Shown: positions 35,579 to 44,007 of the stretch, in pieces
Layout: each line of letters opens with the position of its first letter
How positions within the stretch are numbered: position 1 is the stretch's first letter
NCBI GenBank assembly: GCA_017517035.1
Contig: JAFXAN010000126.1
Coordinates: 1 to 53,615, forward strand
Length of the DNA stretch: 53,615 bases
Direction of reading: 5' to 3'
Source: Clostridia bacterium
Lineage (GTDB): Bacteria > Bacillota > Clostridia > Oscillospirales > CAG-272
Notes under the pieces: generated by a model
The model's database searches: none
What the model saw: the letters and a program-made list of their open reading frames with translations, nothing else
What the model was told of the DNA's origin: nothing
Translations under genes and position numbers: made by a program

Positions 35579-36430
35579 ATGGATTTGATTTTGATTTTCG
35601 GCTTAATAGTTTTAGCAAGCTCAAAGGTCACTTTGCAAGGAATGTTTGCCAAAAAACATATATTGACTTTAACAGACAGTATTTGCTTTAACGGAATAAT
35701 TTTCCTGTTTTCGGCACTCATTTTTATATATGCCTTGAAATGCTCATTTCCCGTTATTATATTCGGATTTATTTTTGGATTGTTCACTGTACTGTTTCAG
35801 TTGTTTTATATTCAGGCAATGTCTTGCGGCAACGTTTCGCTTGCTGTTTTGATTGTAAATTTGAATATGATAGCACCTATTATAATTTCAATTACTTTTT
35901 TCAATGAAAAGATTGGAATTATAAGAGCTTTGGGTCTTGTGACAGTTATTGTTTCCCTTGTGCTCAATGTTGAAAAGAGCGGGGAAAAAATGAGACGCAA
36001 ATGGCTTGTTTGTTCGCTTCTTGCCTTTGTGTGTAACAGCTGTCTTGCGGTATGTCAACAAATATTCGGCAAAACCGAATGGAAGGCAGAGAGGGTTTCT
36101 TTTGTTGCGTGGAGTTATATAATCGCAACTTTAATTTCTGTTGTATTTTACTTCATTTTTCGTACAGAAAAAGAGAAACAAAAATTCAAAATCAGTCCTT
36201 TGGCAATAGGTTACGGCCTTTGTATCGGTGTGATTTTGGGAGTTTTTCAATTCTTGAATACATTTGCGATTTCTACGATCGAAGCAAGCTTCATGTATCC
36301 TATCTATAATGGCGGAACATTGATTTTCACAACTCTTACAGGTGTGATCTTATTGAAGGATAGACTTTCACTGAAACAGATAATCACATTGATCATAGGT
36401 ATTGTTGGAATTGTTTTGGTGAATTTATAA
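35579..36430 (+). CDS. EamA/DMT-family transporter
   Basis: Integral membrane protein of 283 aa with about ten hydrophobic helices in two EamA-like halves. The first half ends near ALGLVTVIVSLVLNV and the second at ITLIIGIVGIVLVNL, each with the family's short cytoplasmic DRLSLKQ or EKIGIIR segment. Start is the ATG at 35579 with GAGG six bases upstream; the TTG at 35567 lies within that site. DMT transporters export or import amino acids, nucleotides or sugars; nothing here shows which. Confidence 0.8.
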   Translation: MDLILIFGLIVLASSKVTLQGMFAKKHILTLTDSICFNGIIFLFSALIFIYALKCSFPVIIFGFIFGLFTVLFQLFYIQAMSCGNVSLAVLIVNLNMIAPIIISITFFNEKIGIIRALGLVTVIVSLVLNVEKSGEKMRRKWLVCSLLAFVCNSCLAVCQQIFGKTEWKAERVSFVAWSYIIATLISVVFYFIFRTEKEKQKFKISPLAIGYGLCIGVILGVFQFLNTFAISTIEASFMYPIYNGGTLIFTTLTGVILLKDRLSLKQIITLIIGIVGIVLVNL

Positions 36431-36499
36431 ATATAGAAAAATAAAAATTGTAAATTGTGACTTGCCGTTTTTTGGCAGGGTCCATAAAAAGGAGAAAAA

Positions 36500-37561
36500 A
36501 TGGAAAAGATCAAAATTGGCATCATCGGAACCGGTAATATTTCAAGAGCTCATATAAAGAGCTATTTGAAAAATCCTAATGTTGAGCTTTATGCTTTCTG
36601 TGATATTCATGAGGGAAGACTTTATGAGGCAGGTAAGGAATTTGGAATTGAGAGACTTTATACAAATCTTGATGAGATGCTTGCACTCCCTGAGCTTGAT
36701 GCGGTAAGTGTTACAACATGGAACAGCGAGCATGCTCCTTGCACTATCAAGGCACTGAACGCCGGAAAGCACGTTCTTTGCGAGAAGCCTATGGCAACAA
36801 CTGTTGAGGATGCCATTGCTATGAAAGAAGCCGCAGAGAGAAACGGAAAACTTCTTATGATTGGTTTTGTGCGCAGATTTGGAAATGATATGAAGCTTAT
36901 CCGTGATTTCAAGGACAAAGAATATTTCGGAGAAATTTATTATTCAAAGGCTACATATGTTCGTCGCAACGGAAACCCCATGGGTTGGTTTGGAGACAAG
37001 AGCAGAAGCGGGGGTGGGCCGCTTATCGATCTTGGTGTACACGTTATCGACTTCGTTCGTTATGTTCTCGGCAATCCTAAACCTGTATCTGTTTATGGTG
37101 CAACCTTCAAAAAGCTTGGTGCAAGAACAAATATCAAGACACCAAAGGGATATGTAAGCTTCAGTGCAACAAAGGATGATATTTGTGACGTTGAAGACCT
37201 TTCAAGTGCAATGGTAAGATTTGATAACGGAGCTGTTCTTCAAATTGAAGCCGCCTTCAGCCTTAATACCACCTCAAATAAGGGTGAGATTGAGCTTTTC
37301 GGAACAAAGGCAGGCGTTAAGCTTGGTAAAACGCTTACCTTTGCAACCGAGACCAACGATTATCTCTCAAATGTTGAAATTTGCCAAGATGCATCCATCG
37401 ATTTCGACGGAATTTTCAAGGGAGAAATCAACCATTTTGTAGACTGTATTATGAATGGAACAAGATGTCAGAATCCCGCAGAGGACGGAATTGAGATTAT
37501 GAAGATTCTTGCAGCAATTTATCAGTCTGCCGAGACAGGTCATGAGGTAGTTATTGATTAA
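36500..37561 (+). CDS. Gfo/Idh/MocA-family oxidoreductase
   Basis: NAD(P)-dependent dehydrogenase of 353 aa. The Rossmann fold begins KIGIIGTGNISRAHIKSYL (GxGxxx motif), the catalytic EKP motif is in VLCEKPMATTVEDA (about 95-108), and the C-terminal beta domain includes GGPLIDLGVHVIDFVRYVLG with the likely catalytic His. Family members oxidise sugars, inositols or sugar phosphates. AGGAG precedes the ATG. It is paired, 24 bp apart, with a sugar isomerase/epimerase, a common combination in cyclitol and sugar catabolism. It is a canonical member, closer to the A type of the operon at 44-48 kb than to the unusual B type. Confidence 0.9.
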   Translation: MEKIKIGIIGTGNISRAHIKSYLKNPNVELYAFCDIHEGRLYEAGKEFGIERLYTNLDEMLALPELDAVSVTTWNSEHAPCTIKALNAGKHVLCEKPMATTVEDAIAMKEAAERNGKLLMIGFVRRFGNDMKLIRDFKDKEYFGEIYYSKATYVRRNGNPMGWFGDKSRSGGGPLIDLGVHVIDFVRYVLGNPKPVSVYGATFKKLGARTNIKTPKGYVSFSATKDDICDVEDLSSAMVRFDNGAVLQIEAAFSLNTTSNKGEIELFGTKAGVKLGKTLTFATETNDYLSNVEICQDASIDFDGIFKGEINHFVDCIMNGTRCQNPAEDGIEIMKILAAIYQSAETGHEVVID

Positions 37562-37585
37562 AACAGGAAAATCAGGGGTGAAAAA

Positions 37586-38470
37586 ATGAAAATTTCGGTT
37601 AGTTCGTATTCCTTTAGCAGTTATATCCGCGGGGGAAAGATGACGCAATTTGATACAGTAAAAAAAGCTGCCGAGCTTGGTTTTGAGGGGATTGAATTTA
37701 CTACTCTTGTACCAAATTCATCTCCGACAAAAGAGGAAAAACTGGAATATGCAAGAAAAATAAAGGCAGAGGCTGAAAAGTGTGGAATAGAGATTGTTGC
37801 TTATTGCGTTAGTGCAAGACTTTTTCAGCTTACAAAAGAAGATAATGCTTCGGTATTGAAGGCAGTGCTTGACGAGGTTGATGTTGCGGCAGAGCTTGGC
37901 GTACCTGTTATGCGTCATGATGTCACATGGAGTGTAAAATTCGGTGAAAATGGAGAAAAAACTGTAAGCTTCGACCACCAGCTTCCTTTAATTACGGAAA
38001 ATGTCAGGAAAATTACCGAGTACGCAAAGAAAAAGGGTATTCGTACTTGTAGCGAAAACCACGGCCACGTAGCACAGGACAGTGATAGGATTGAAAGACT
38101 TTATAATGCTGTTGCAGATGAAAATTACGGTATTCTTGTTGATATCGGAAATTTTGCCTGTGTCGATGAAAATCCTATTACTGCGGTTTCAAGGGTTGCT
38201 CCTTATGCTTTTCATGTTCATGCAAAGGATTTTTATAAAACTAATTTTGGAGAAGAAAATACCCGTAGCGGTGGGCATATAACAAGAGCCTGCAATATTC
38301 TTCACGGATGCGTTATCGGTGACGGTATTATCCCCGTCAAGCACTGTATTGCCGTTCTCAAAAAAGCCGGTTATGATGGCTTTGTTTCGATAGAATATGA
38401 GGGGGCTGATGATTGTATTAAGGCACTTGCAAGAGGGCTTAATAATCTCAGGTCATATATCGAAGAATAA
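37586..38470 (+). CDS. Sugar phosphate isomerase/epimerase (xylose isomerase-like TIM barrel)
   Basis: Metal-dependent TIM-barrel enzyme of 294 aa (AP endonuclease 2 superfamily). Barrel strands and likely metal ligands are seen in FEGIEFTTLVPNS, VMRHDVTWS, TCSENHGHVAQDSDRIERL, ILVDIGNFACVDENP, AFHVHAKDFYK and FVSIEYEGADD. Relatives include inosose dehydratases, 2-keto-myo-inositol isomerases and hydroxypyruvate isomerases. Together with the dehydrogenase just upstream it suggests oxidation followed by isomerisation or epimerisation of a sugar or cyclitol. A terminator follows 12 bp after the stop. The exact reaction is not assignable. Confidence 0.85.
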   Translation: MKISVSSYSFSSYIRGGKMTQFDTVKKAAELGFEGIEFTTLVPNSSPTKEEKLEYARKIKAEAEKCGIEIVAYCVSARLFQLTKEDNASVLKAVLDEVDVAAELGVPVMRHDVTWSVKFGENGEKTVSFDHQLPLITENVRKITEYAKKKGIRTCSENHGHVAQDSDRIERLYNAVADENYGILVDIGNFACVDENPITAVSRVAPYAFHVHAKDFYKTNFGEENTRSGGHITRACNILHGCVIGDGIIPVKHCIAVLKKAGYDGFVSIEYEGADDCIKALARGLNNLRSYIEE

Positions 38471-38481
38471 AAGGTGTAGCG

Positions 38482-38519
38482 AAAATGCATAAGTCCATTT
38501 TTTAGGACTTGTGCATTTT
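38482..38519 (+). terminator. Terminator after the isomerase/epimerase gene
   Basis: AAAATGCATAAGTCC (38482-38496) pairs with GGACTTGTGCATTTT (38505-38519). The core GCAYAAGTCC resembles the terminator at 16736-16763. Confidence 0.85.
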
Positions 38520-38657
38520 GTCAGGACGGATATTTGAGGAATGATGGGTGTTTTGAACTCTACAAATAGGACCACATTTTTTGAATATAAATAACAAGTA
38601 TGTATACTTTTTTGATATCAAATAATAAGCAATGTTATGTCAATAAATAGAAATAAA

Positions 38658-38687
38658 CTGACATTGATTTTTATATATTGATATGAT
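38658..38687 (+). promoter_or_regulatory. Candidate promoter of the MBL-fold hydrolase gene
   Basis: CTGACA (38658-38663), 18 bp, TATGAT (38682-38687), 30 bp before the ATG. Confidence 0.6.
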
Positions 38688-38717
38688 AAGTTATAAAAAA
38701 TCTGTGAGGAATAAAAA

Positions 38718-40037
38718 ATGTCTTTTAAACCGCTTTTAACACAAATAAAACCCTCATATTTTTCGGTGGATTGCGGAATGTCTTATGTTATCCGAACCTC
38801 TGACGGTAAGTTTATCATAATTGATGCAAGCTTCGGTGAATATGATGAACCCCAAAAGCTTATCGAACTTTTAAGAGCGCAATCACCTGAGGGAAAAACT
38901 CCAACTGTTGCCGCCTGGTTTTTCACTCATCCTCATAACGATCACATCGGAACTTTTACCAAACTTTACGACATGGGAAAGGACGTAATTCGAATTGAAA
39001 AAGTTTATTATAACTTTCCCGAATATGATTGGTGCAAAAAGACCTGTAAGATTGATGATTTTTACGCCGCAATTGAATTCTTCGGTGCTGAAAAGATAAC
39101 TCCACAAACAGGAGATGTGATAAAAATTCAAGATGCTGTTTTTTATGTGATCTACACTTCTCAGGATTGTCCTAAGGACACTCAAAATGTCAATGAAACA
39201 TCTCTTGTTATGAAGATGACTCTCGGAAAATACAGTGTCATGTGGCTTGCTGATATACAGAAGTCCGGAGCTGAAGTGCTTCTTCAGAAATATCCGGTGG
39301 ACTTTTTTAAATGTGACATTATGCAAGTAGGACATCATGGTTATAACGGTGGCTCGGAAGAGTTGTACCGTGCAATAGATCCAAGCTACTTATTATGGCC
39401 TATTCCCGAATCACGTTATCTACAAGTGTTAGCATACGAGTGTAATAGCTTTTTGGCAAATTCCGAAAACATAAAAGAAATTTTTGTCAGCGGAATTGAG
39501 CAAACAACTTTTGATATGACAGAAGAAATACAATGTGCTTACCGTTATTTTCCCAAAAAGATATATTTTAATTTTAAAAGCGAGTGTATTAGTGAATGCA
39601 ACATTATGTGCTATAAGGGGGGCCTTATGGGATATGCAGCTCTTAGTGCAAGTTTTGAAAACAATGCAATATCGCTTGAATCCGGTGATATTCATTCACT
39701 TTTGCAGATGGTTCAACGAGGTCAGATTGCTGCAAGTGACAAATATAATTTTTCAATGATTGCTGTGCCTGATTCTCAATTTGAAAAACTTGGAATAATC
39801 TTTGATTGTCTCACACCTACAGAACCGACATCAATTAAAATCTATCCGATTAAACATAATAAAGCGGAAGAATTTTCACTTTCACTTAAAGTTGATAGAA
39901 ATAACGGAACAGCGATTCTCACTCTCAACGGAGACGAAATTTTCACAAAACTATCTACAAAGAAGCCTTGTCCGATAATTATTTATACACAAAAAGGCAA
40001 ACTTACAATCAAAAAGGCAATTTTTGAAAATCTATAA
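38718..40037 (+). CDS. MBL-fold metallohydrolase with extra C-terminal domain
   Basis: Cytoplasmic protein of 439 aa. The first about 250 residues are a metallo-beta-lactamase fold with the metal motif HPHNDH (71-76), a further Asp in LADIQKSG and the His of MQVGHHGYNGG, so a dinuclear metal site looks complete. The arrangement is closest to ComEC-like or uncharacterised hydrolase MBL domains. Residues about 275-439 have no family I recognise; they include predicted beta strands and end in KKPCPIIIYTQKGKLTIKK. The gene stands alone between a promoter and a terminator. Substrate unknown. Confidence 0.8.
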   Translation: MSFKPLLTQIKPSYFSVDCGMSYVIRTSDGKFIIIDASFGEYDEPQKLIELLRAQSPEGKTPTVAAWFFTHPHNDHIGTFTKLYDMGKDVIRIEKVYYNFPEYDWCKKTCKIDDFYAAIEFFGAEKITPQTGDVIKIQDAVFYVIYTSQDCPKDTQNVNETSLVMKMTLGKYSVMWLADIQKSGAEVLLQKYPVDFFKCDIMQVGHHGYNGGSEELYRAIDPSYLLWPIPESRYLQVLAYECNSFLANSENIKEIFVSGIEQTTFDMTEEIQCAYRYFPKKIYFNFKSECISECNIMCYKGGLMGYAALSASFENNAISLESGDIHSLLQMVQRGQIAASDKYNFSMIAVPDSQFEKLGIIFDCLTPTEPTSIKIYPIKHNKAEEFSLSLKVDRNNGTAILTLNGDEIFTKLSTKKPCPIIIYTQKGKLTIKKAIFENL

Positions 40038-40094
40038 AATTAGCTATCACATTTGCTAAGCGTTGCATTTGTGACTGCTTTTATATAACAAATC

Positions 40095-40137
40095 AAGCGG
40101 ATGCTCAGTACCTTCGGTAATTTGCATCCGCTTTTTT
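40095..40137 (+). terminator. Terminator of the MBL-fold gene
   Basis: AAGCGGATGC (40095-40104) pairs with GCATCCGCTT (40124-40133) followed by a T run to 40137. Confidence 0.85.
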
Positions 40138-40170
40138 CTTTTTCGACCTGAGTTAATGATTTAGTCCCTT

Positions 40171-40414
40171 TTATTCCATAACGATATTTCGGTCTACGGT
40201 CAGAATTGTATTTTTATTTGATTTCCCCTTTTTTAACAGCTCCAAATGAGATTTGTATTTTCTTAGTCTCACTACGGAATCCACAAAATTTTCAATTGCA
40301 AAATCTTCCATATCTTTCACAATAGACTCATATATCAACGCTCTCGGCTTGCTTCAAAGAGTTCTTCAGCGAGTCGAGTATTGTTTTGTTTCTGATATCT
40401 ATGATAGAAGCCAT
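40171..40414 (-). pseudogene. Decayed fragment: start of a helicase-type gene joined to an unrelated tail
   Basis: From an ATG at 40414 the minus strand reads MASIIDIRNKTILDSLKNSL and on for nine codons (to ESVDI), then a stop. I know this as the N-terminus of PLD/DEAD-type helicase proteins, which normally run for hundreds of residues more. In another frame the same stretch continues with YESIVKDMEDFAIENFVDSV and later ILTVDRNIVME before a stop at 40171-40173, probably the end of the same or a neighbouring gene. A large internal deletion with a frame change is the simplest explanation. It lies 19 bp after the truncated ATP-binding gene, in the same direction. Confidence 0.5.
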
Positions 40415-40433
40415 TTTTAATCACCTAACAATT

Positions 40434-41111
40434 TTATGCCTTTACATATTTTTGATTGGAGCTCTTGGGTTTATCGGGCATAGTCAATTTTAATTTCCCA
40501 CTTTCAACAAGAGGGGCGACAATCTGTCCCATAACGTAATTACGGGATTTGCCTGCAAAAGAAATAAGTTCTGCTCTTGAACGAGGAACGGAACAAAATT
40601 CGATAATAGAATCGGTGAGAGAAGCAGACTCGGTGTGATACCCGTTCTTCATAATTACCTTGAACTCACCGTGTCTTACTGAAAACACGGGTACGGGAAG
40701 TCCTGCATTTAGGAACTCCATTCTCATTGTAGGAATGCCGGAATATCTGTTCTCTGTAATATTCAAAAGCTCAAGCATATTAGCGAGTGCGGCATTTCTT
40801 GTTTCGGGATGAACCTTTCCGAGCGCATCAATTGTAATCTTGCCATATAATCCACCGCTATTGGTGATTTCCATGCGGTCACGGTACATTTCTATACGAA
40901 TCGGTATGTTTTCGGTATGAATACTATAATCGCGGTGTACCAATGCATTGAGTATTGCTTCGCGCACTGCCTTGATGGGATATTCATTTTTATCTGCACG
41001 CTTGCCGTTAATATCTATAATATAACAGAAAATATAGAAATTGTCAATATATGCACTCTTGTTTTGCCCAATTTTAATTATTGAAAATAGAGTTTGCACA
41101 CAAAAATGCAA
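40434..41111 (-). pseudogene. 5'-truncated ATP-binding protein (AlbA_2/HATPase_c_4 family)
   Basis: The frame encodes 225 aa, but recognisable homology begins only near residue 33 (INGKRADKNEYPIKAVREAI). It continues with LNALVHRDYSIHTENIPIRI, NSGGLYGKITIDALGKVHPE and NRYSGIPTMRMEF, the C-terminal ATPase half of AlbA-type ATP-binding or putative regulator proteins. The last 70 residues resemble a winged helix (SRAELISFAGKSRNYVMGQI). The usual N-terminal AlbA_2 domain of about 200 residues is missing and the first 30 residues look like random sequence, so this is probably a remnant. Such proteins often accompany helicase or defence genes in mobile islands, and a helicase fragment follows directly. 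Confidence 0.6.
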
Positions 41112-41191
41112 GTTTGCACACTCGAGTGCAAATTAATGTGTAAACAAATAGATGGGGCGCAGACAAAACCGCCTGCGTCCATTTTTTGTAT

Positions 41192-41365
41192 TTAATTTGT
41201 ATTGGTCAATGTCTCGATAGCAATTTGCATACCGAGCTTGAATGCATACTCAAATATGGAAGCCTCAGCTAAACTCATATACTCACTCCAGCAGTCATGA
41301 AATTTTTCAAAGGCTTCCTTTTGTTCGTCAGAAAAGCTTTTTTTCGTGGTGACGTGCCATATAGC
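41192..41365 (-). pseudogene. C-terminal fragment of a small mobile-element protein (DUF6809-like?)
   Basis: The minus strand encodes an open tail including SFSDEQKEAFEKFHDCWSEY, then EASIFEYAFKLGMQIAIETL and a stop at 41192-41194, without a start. The pattern resembles the end of small helical proteins (DUF6809-like) found on clostridial conjugative elements. Nothing else in 41112-41697 is gene-like; it also holds a GCGCAG/CTGCGT hairpin (about 41156-41177), TGCGGT/AACCGCA (about 41438-41456) and GACTGT/ACAGTC (about 41469-41487). Confidence 0.35.
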
Positions 41366-41697
41366 CTAATCACATAAAAATAAAAGCACTACACTTTTTT
41401 CTTGTGATTTCTGTCATAATACTTTTACAGAGCAATGCGGTGTCCGGAACCGCAGGGATAAAAAAAGACTGTTCTTGAGACAGTCCTTATCTGTATGCAA
41501 TTTTTAATATTGCATTTTATGTACATGAGTATATATGACATAAATAAATATTTACATATGTAAAACATTTACATAAATAAAAATGGCAAAGTCTAAACAA
41601 ATGATGTGTTTTTTCCCGATATGTGATTTATAAAGCTCTGTATTTTTAGATATGTATTTGTACTTATGTTGAAAAAAGAAAAAGGAGAAAATGTAAA

Positions 41698-42636
41698 ATG
41701 AGCAACAATGTTGGACTTGAAATGAAAGAAAAAGCAAAAAGCGTGAACCTTATCGAATATCTGTTTGAGTATCACTCGGAGCTGATTTCTGAGGTGGGAC
41801 ATAACCGTTTTGTTCACCCTGATCACGATTCATTAGTGATTATGGAAAGAGGGTTCTTCCGTCACTCATCCCCCGATTGCAGAGGTGACCAGATACAGTT
41901 TTTAATGAATTTCCTTCATATGTCATTTCAAGATACGGTTCGTGAGCTTTGTGCACACGCAGACGAGTCGGGTATGAAATTGGAGGAGCATCAGCTTTCC
42001 CGCAATGCAAAGGAAAAGTTTTTTTACTTGCCGTACCCAACAGAAGACATTTATAAGCGTGTATGGGCGTATTTAACAACAAAGAGAGGCATACCTGCCG
42101 AAATAGTTCAAGAACTGTTCGATGCAACCTTGCTATATCAAGCAGAGGAATATGGGAACTGCGTATTTCATTATGACGGTGCAGGGAACTATGCGGAGAT
42201 AGTGGGGACATCAGATATCAAGTTTCGTCGATGTGCCGAAGGCTGTGCACCCGGAGCATATTGGGCTTGCGGAAATATAAATGGCGACACAGCATATGTA
42301 TGCGAGTCCGCAATTGACGCAGTAAGCCTTATGGCATTATATCGCAAATATTGTGATGGCGATCCTGCTTTTATATCTATAGGCGGGCTTAAAGACATTT
42401 CAATCAACAATGTACGAACCAAATACGAGAATGTCATTATCGCAGTAGATCGAGACGATGCAGGAGATTTCTGCTACAGTAAGCATAATGATCTCCCACG
42501 CATTCTTCCACCAAACATTCACGGAAAAAACGGAGAAAAGCTGAAGGATTGGAATGATGTTATAAGATACTGCGACAATGAAGAAAAAGTCAAAAAAAGT
42601 ATCGAGATATTTGCCGATATGGGCTTACCGTTTTAA
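41698..42636 (+). CDS. DUF3991/Toprim domain protein of mobile elements
   Basis: Protein of 312 aa with the layout of DUF3991-Toprim proteins carried by conjugative elements and plasmids, thought to be primase-like. A zinc-ribbon/CHC2-like N-terminus (residues about 35-75; GFFRHSSPDCRGDQIQFLM) has lost most cysteines, DUF3991 covers about 119-190 (YLTTKRGIPAEIVQELFDA), and the Toprim domain shows the conserved E203 (VCESAIDAVS) and DxD at 251-253 (IIAVDRDDAGD). AAGGAG precedes the ATG. It is intact, in contrast to the decayed genes on its left, and may be the last working gene of an element. A role in DNA transfer replication is inferred. Confidence 0.8.
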   Translation: MSNNVGLEMKEKAKSVNLIEYLFEYHSELISEVGHNRFVHPDHDSLVIMERGFFRHSSPDCRGDQIQFLMNFLHMSFQDTVRELCAHADESGMKLEEHQLSRNAKEKFFYLPYPTEDIYKRVWAYLTTKRGIPAEIVQELFDATLLYQAEEYGNCVFHYDGAGNYAEIVGTSDIKFRRCAEGCAPGAYWACGNINGDTAYVCESAIDAVSLMALYRKYCDGDPAFISIGGLKDISINNVRTKYENVIIAVDRDDAGDFCYSKHNDLPRILPPNIHGKNGEKLKDWNDVIRYCDNEEKVKKSIEIFADMGLPF

Positions 42637-42914
42637 TAAAATTATTGCATCAAGGATTCTGACATAATTATAGTAGAGTATAAAGATAAGATTGGAGCTT
42701 ATTATTTCAGACCTTTCTCCAAGAACATCTTTTGCTTCTTTTTCATTGTTTTTAGGCTCCGATTACGAAACCACACATATAAAGGTCTGAAATTTCTCAT
42801 ATTTTGCCGATCACCGCCTCCTAAAAAAATGGGTGATCGGCTACCCTAAAATACGCGCGGTGGTGTGGGAGGACAGCTAATCAACTAATGGTTAGCTTCC
42901 TACTCGATTGCTTA
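42637..42914. other. Gene-free stretch with nested inverted repeats
   Basis: No gene is seen. ATTTCAGACCTTT (42704-42716) and AAAGGTCTGAAAT (42781-42793) are perfect 13-bp inverted repeats. TTGGAG (about 42692-42697) can pair with CTCCAA (about 42717-42722). GCCGATCACC and GGTGATCGGC (about 42803-42841) form a second 10-bp hairpin, and AGCTAA/TTAGCT (about 42876-42898) a third close to the AraC stop codon. Some may be terminators, but none has a clear T run. Confidence 0.5.
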
Positions 42915-43850
42915 TCATTTATTTTCATTATGTTCCTTCAAAGCACCGGGGCCATCCTTATAATTTTTAATTCGTTCTCTGATTTCGCTCGGAGAGAACC
43001 CCTCTTCCTTTGCGAACATACGGCTGAAATAGCTTGGATTATCATATCCGAGAGAATAGGCGATTTCAGCAATCGAAAGCTCCGATGTTCGCAGAAGCTC
43101 AATGGCGTTTGAGATCTTATTTTTTGTGATATACTGAATGGGAGTTATTCCCAGATGCTTTCTGAAAAGGCGTATCATGTGCTGAGGTGAAAGATGGCAA
43201 AGCTCGCACAGTTGTTCTGTGGAGATTTTTTTATTATAATTCTGTTGAATAAATGAAAGTGCCTGACGTAGCGGTGGCGGTATGTCAGGGGGCACCGTGC
43301 TGCTTGCGGTGATTGAAATGACGTTAATTGATACCGAGGATAAAAATTCAACTAACTTCAGCGAGATAAGCAGCGGTGAAACATAGGTTGCTGAAATTTT
43401 TTTTTGTGGGATTTGACGGAGAAGTGTGCAAAGCTCATCAAAACCATCTCCTGTGTTTCCATGATGATTTATATAAAGGTGAGTTGGCAGAAGCGAAAGC
43501 CTTTTTTGAACAGAAAGCGATGCATTTTTGTTAATTATCTCCTTAAGCTCGTTTTCTGCTTCCTTGTTTGAGAGAGAATCAATGGTAGACCTTAGCATAA
43601 AATGAACATAAAGGAGTTTACAGCTTTTGTCATTTACAGGACGGCGAATATATTCTTTGCTTGGGGGTATGAGTATATAATCCCCCTTGCTTAATGTTAA
43701 ATTATTATCATCTATATCTATTCTGCAAGCCCCCTCGGTTATCAAAATGAGAATTGCGCGTCTGTCTGCACATCTCCATAGTGTTTTCCTTTCTATTTCA
43801 TATGTTTCTTCGATTTCCGGAAGTGTTTGCAGAGAGAGTTTATAAACCAT
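42915..43850 (-). CDS. AraC-family regulator divergent from the glycyl radical operon
   Basis: Regulator of 311 aa. The N-terminal sensor (about 10-130) includes ACRIDIDDNNLTLSKGDYIL, a cupin-like fold; the C-terminus holds two helix-turn-helix motifs, ISTEQLCELCHLSPQHMIRL and LSIAEIAYSLGYDNPSYFSR, ending in EGFSPSEIR. I chose the ATG at 43850 behind a GGGGGG-rich site; the longer frame adds 20 residues. It faces the seven-gene operon starting at 44008 across 157 bp, and two 12-bp direct repeats upstream of the operon promoter are likely binding sites. It is therefore the probable local activator; the inducer is unknown. Confidence 0.88.
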   Translation of the reverse strand: MVYKLSLQTLPEIEETYEIERKTLWRCADRRAILILITEGACRIDIDDNNLTLSKGDYILIPPSKEYIRRPVNDKSCKLLYVHFMLRSTIDSLSNKEAENELKEIINKNASLSVQKRLSLLPTHLYINHHGNTGDGFDELCTLLRQIPQKKISATYVSPLLISLKLVEFLSSVSINVISITASSTVPPDIPPPLRQALSFIQQNYNKKISTEQLCELCHLSPQHMIRLFRKHLGITPIQYITKNKISNAIELLRTSELSIAEIAYSLGYDNPSYFSRMFAKEEGFSPSEIRERIKNYKDGPGALKEHNENK

Positions 43851-43880
43851 AGTTCCCCCCCATTTCGGTTGCTTTTTGAA

Positions 43881-43913
43881 AATGTTAAAATTGTGCATAT
43901 GAATGTTCAAATT
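43881..43913 (+). promoter_or_regulatory. Tandem direct repeats, probable AraC operator
   Basis: AATGTTAAAATT (43881-43892) and AATGTTCAAATT (43902-43913) match in 11 of 12 bases with a 21-bp period, two helical turns. The downstream copy ends five bases before the -35 box, the usual position of AraC activator half-sites. Confidence 0.6.
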
Positions 43914-43918
43914 CGATA

Positions 43919-43947
43919 TTTACAAAATTTATTTTTTAACCTAAAAT
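43919..43947 (+). promoter_or_regulatory. Promoter of the glycyl radical operon
   Basis: TTTACA (43919-43924), 17 bp, TAAAAT (43942-43947). A palindrome AACAGA/TCTGTT (43954-43969) lies at the likely transcription start and could be a second regulatory site. Confidence 0.6.
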
Positions 43948-44007
43948 AATTATAACAGATTTTTCTGTTTATGTAAAGATATAAATCAAAAAAACGGAGA
44001 AAAAATT

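Noticed and set aside
16736-38514. Similar GCAYAAGTCC hairpins at 16.7 and 38.5 kb as ends of one large inserted element
   Set aside because: Each lies directly after a gene end with a T run and works as a terminator; the resemblance is limited to about ten bases and no integration genes support an element of this extent.
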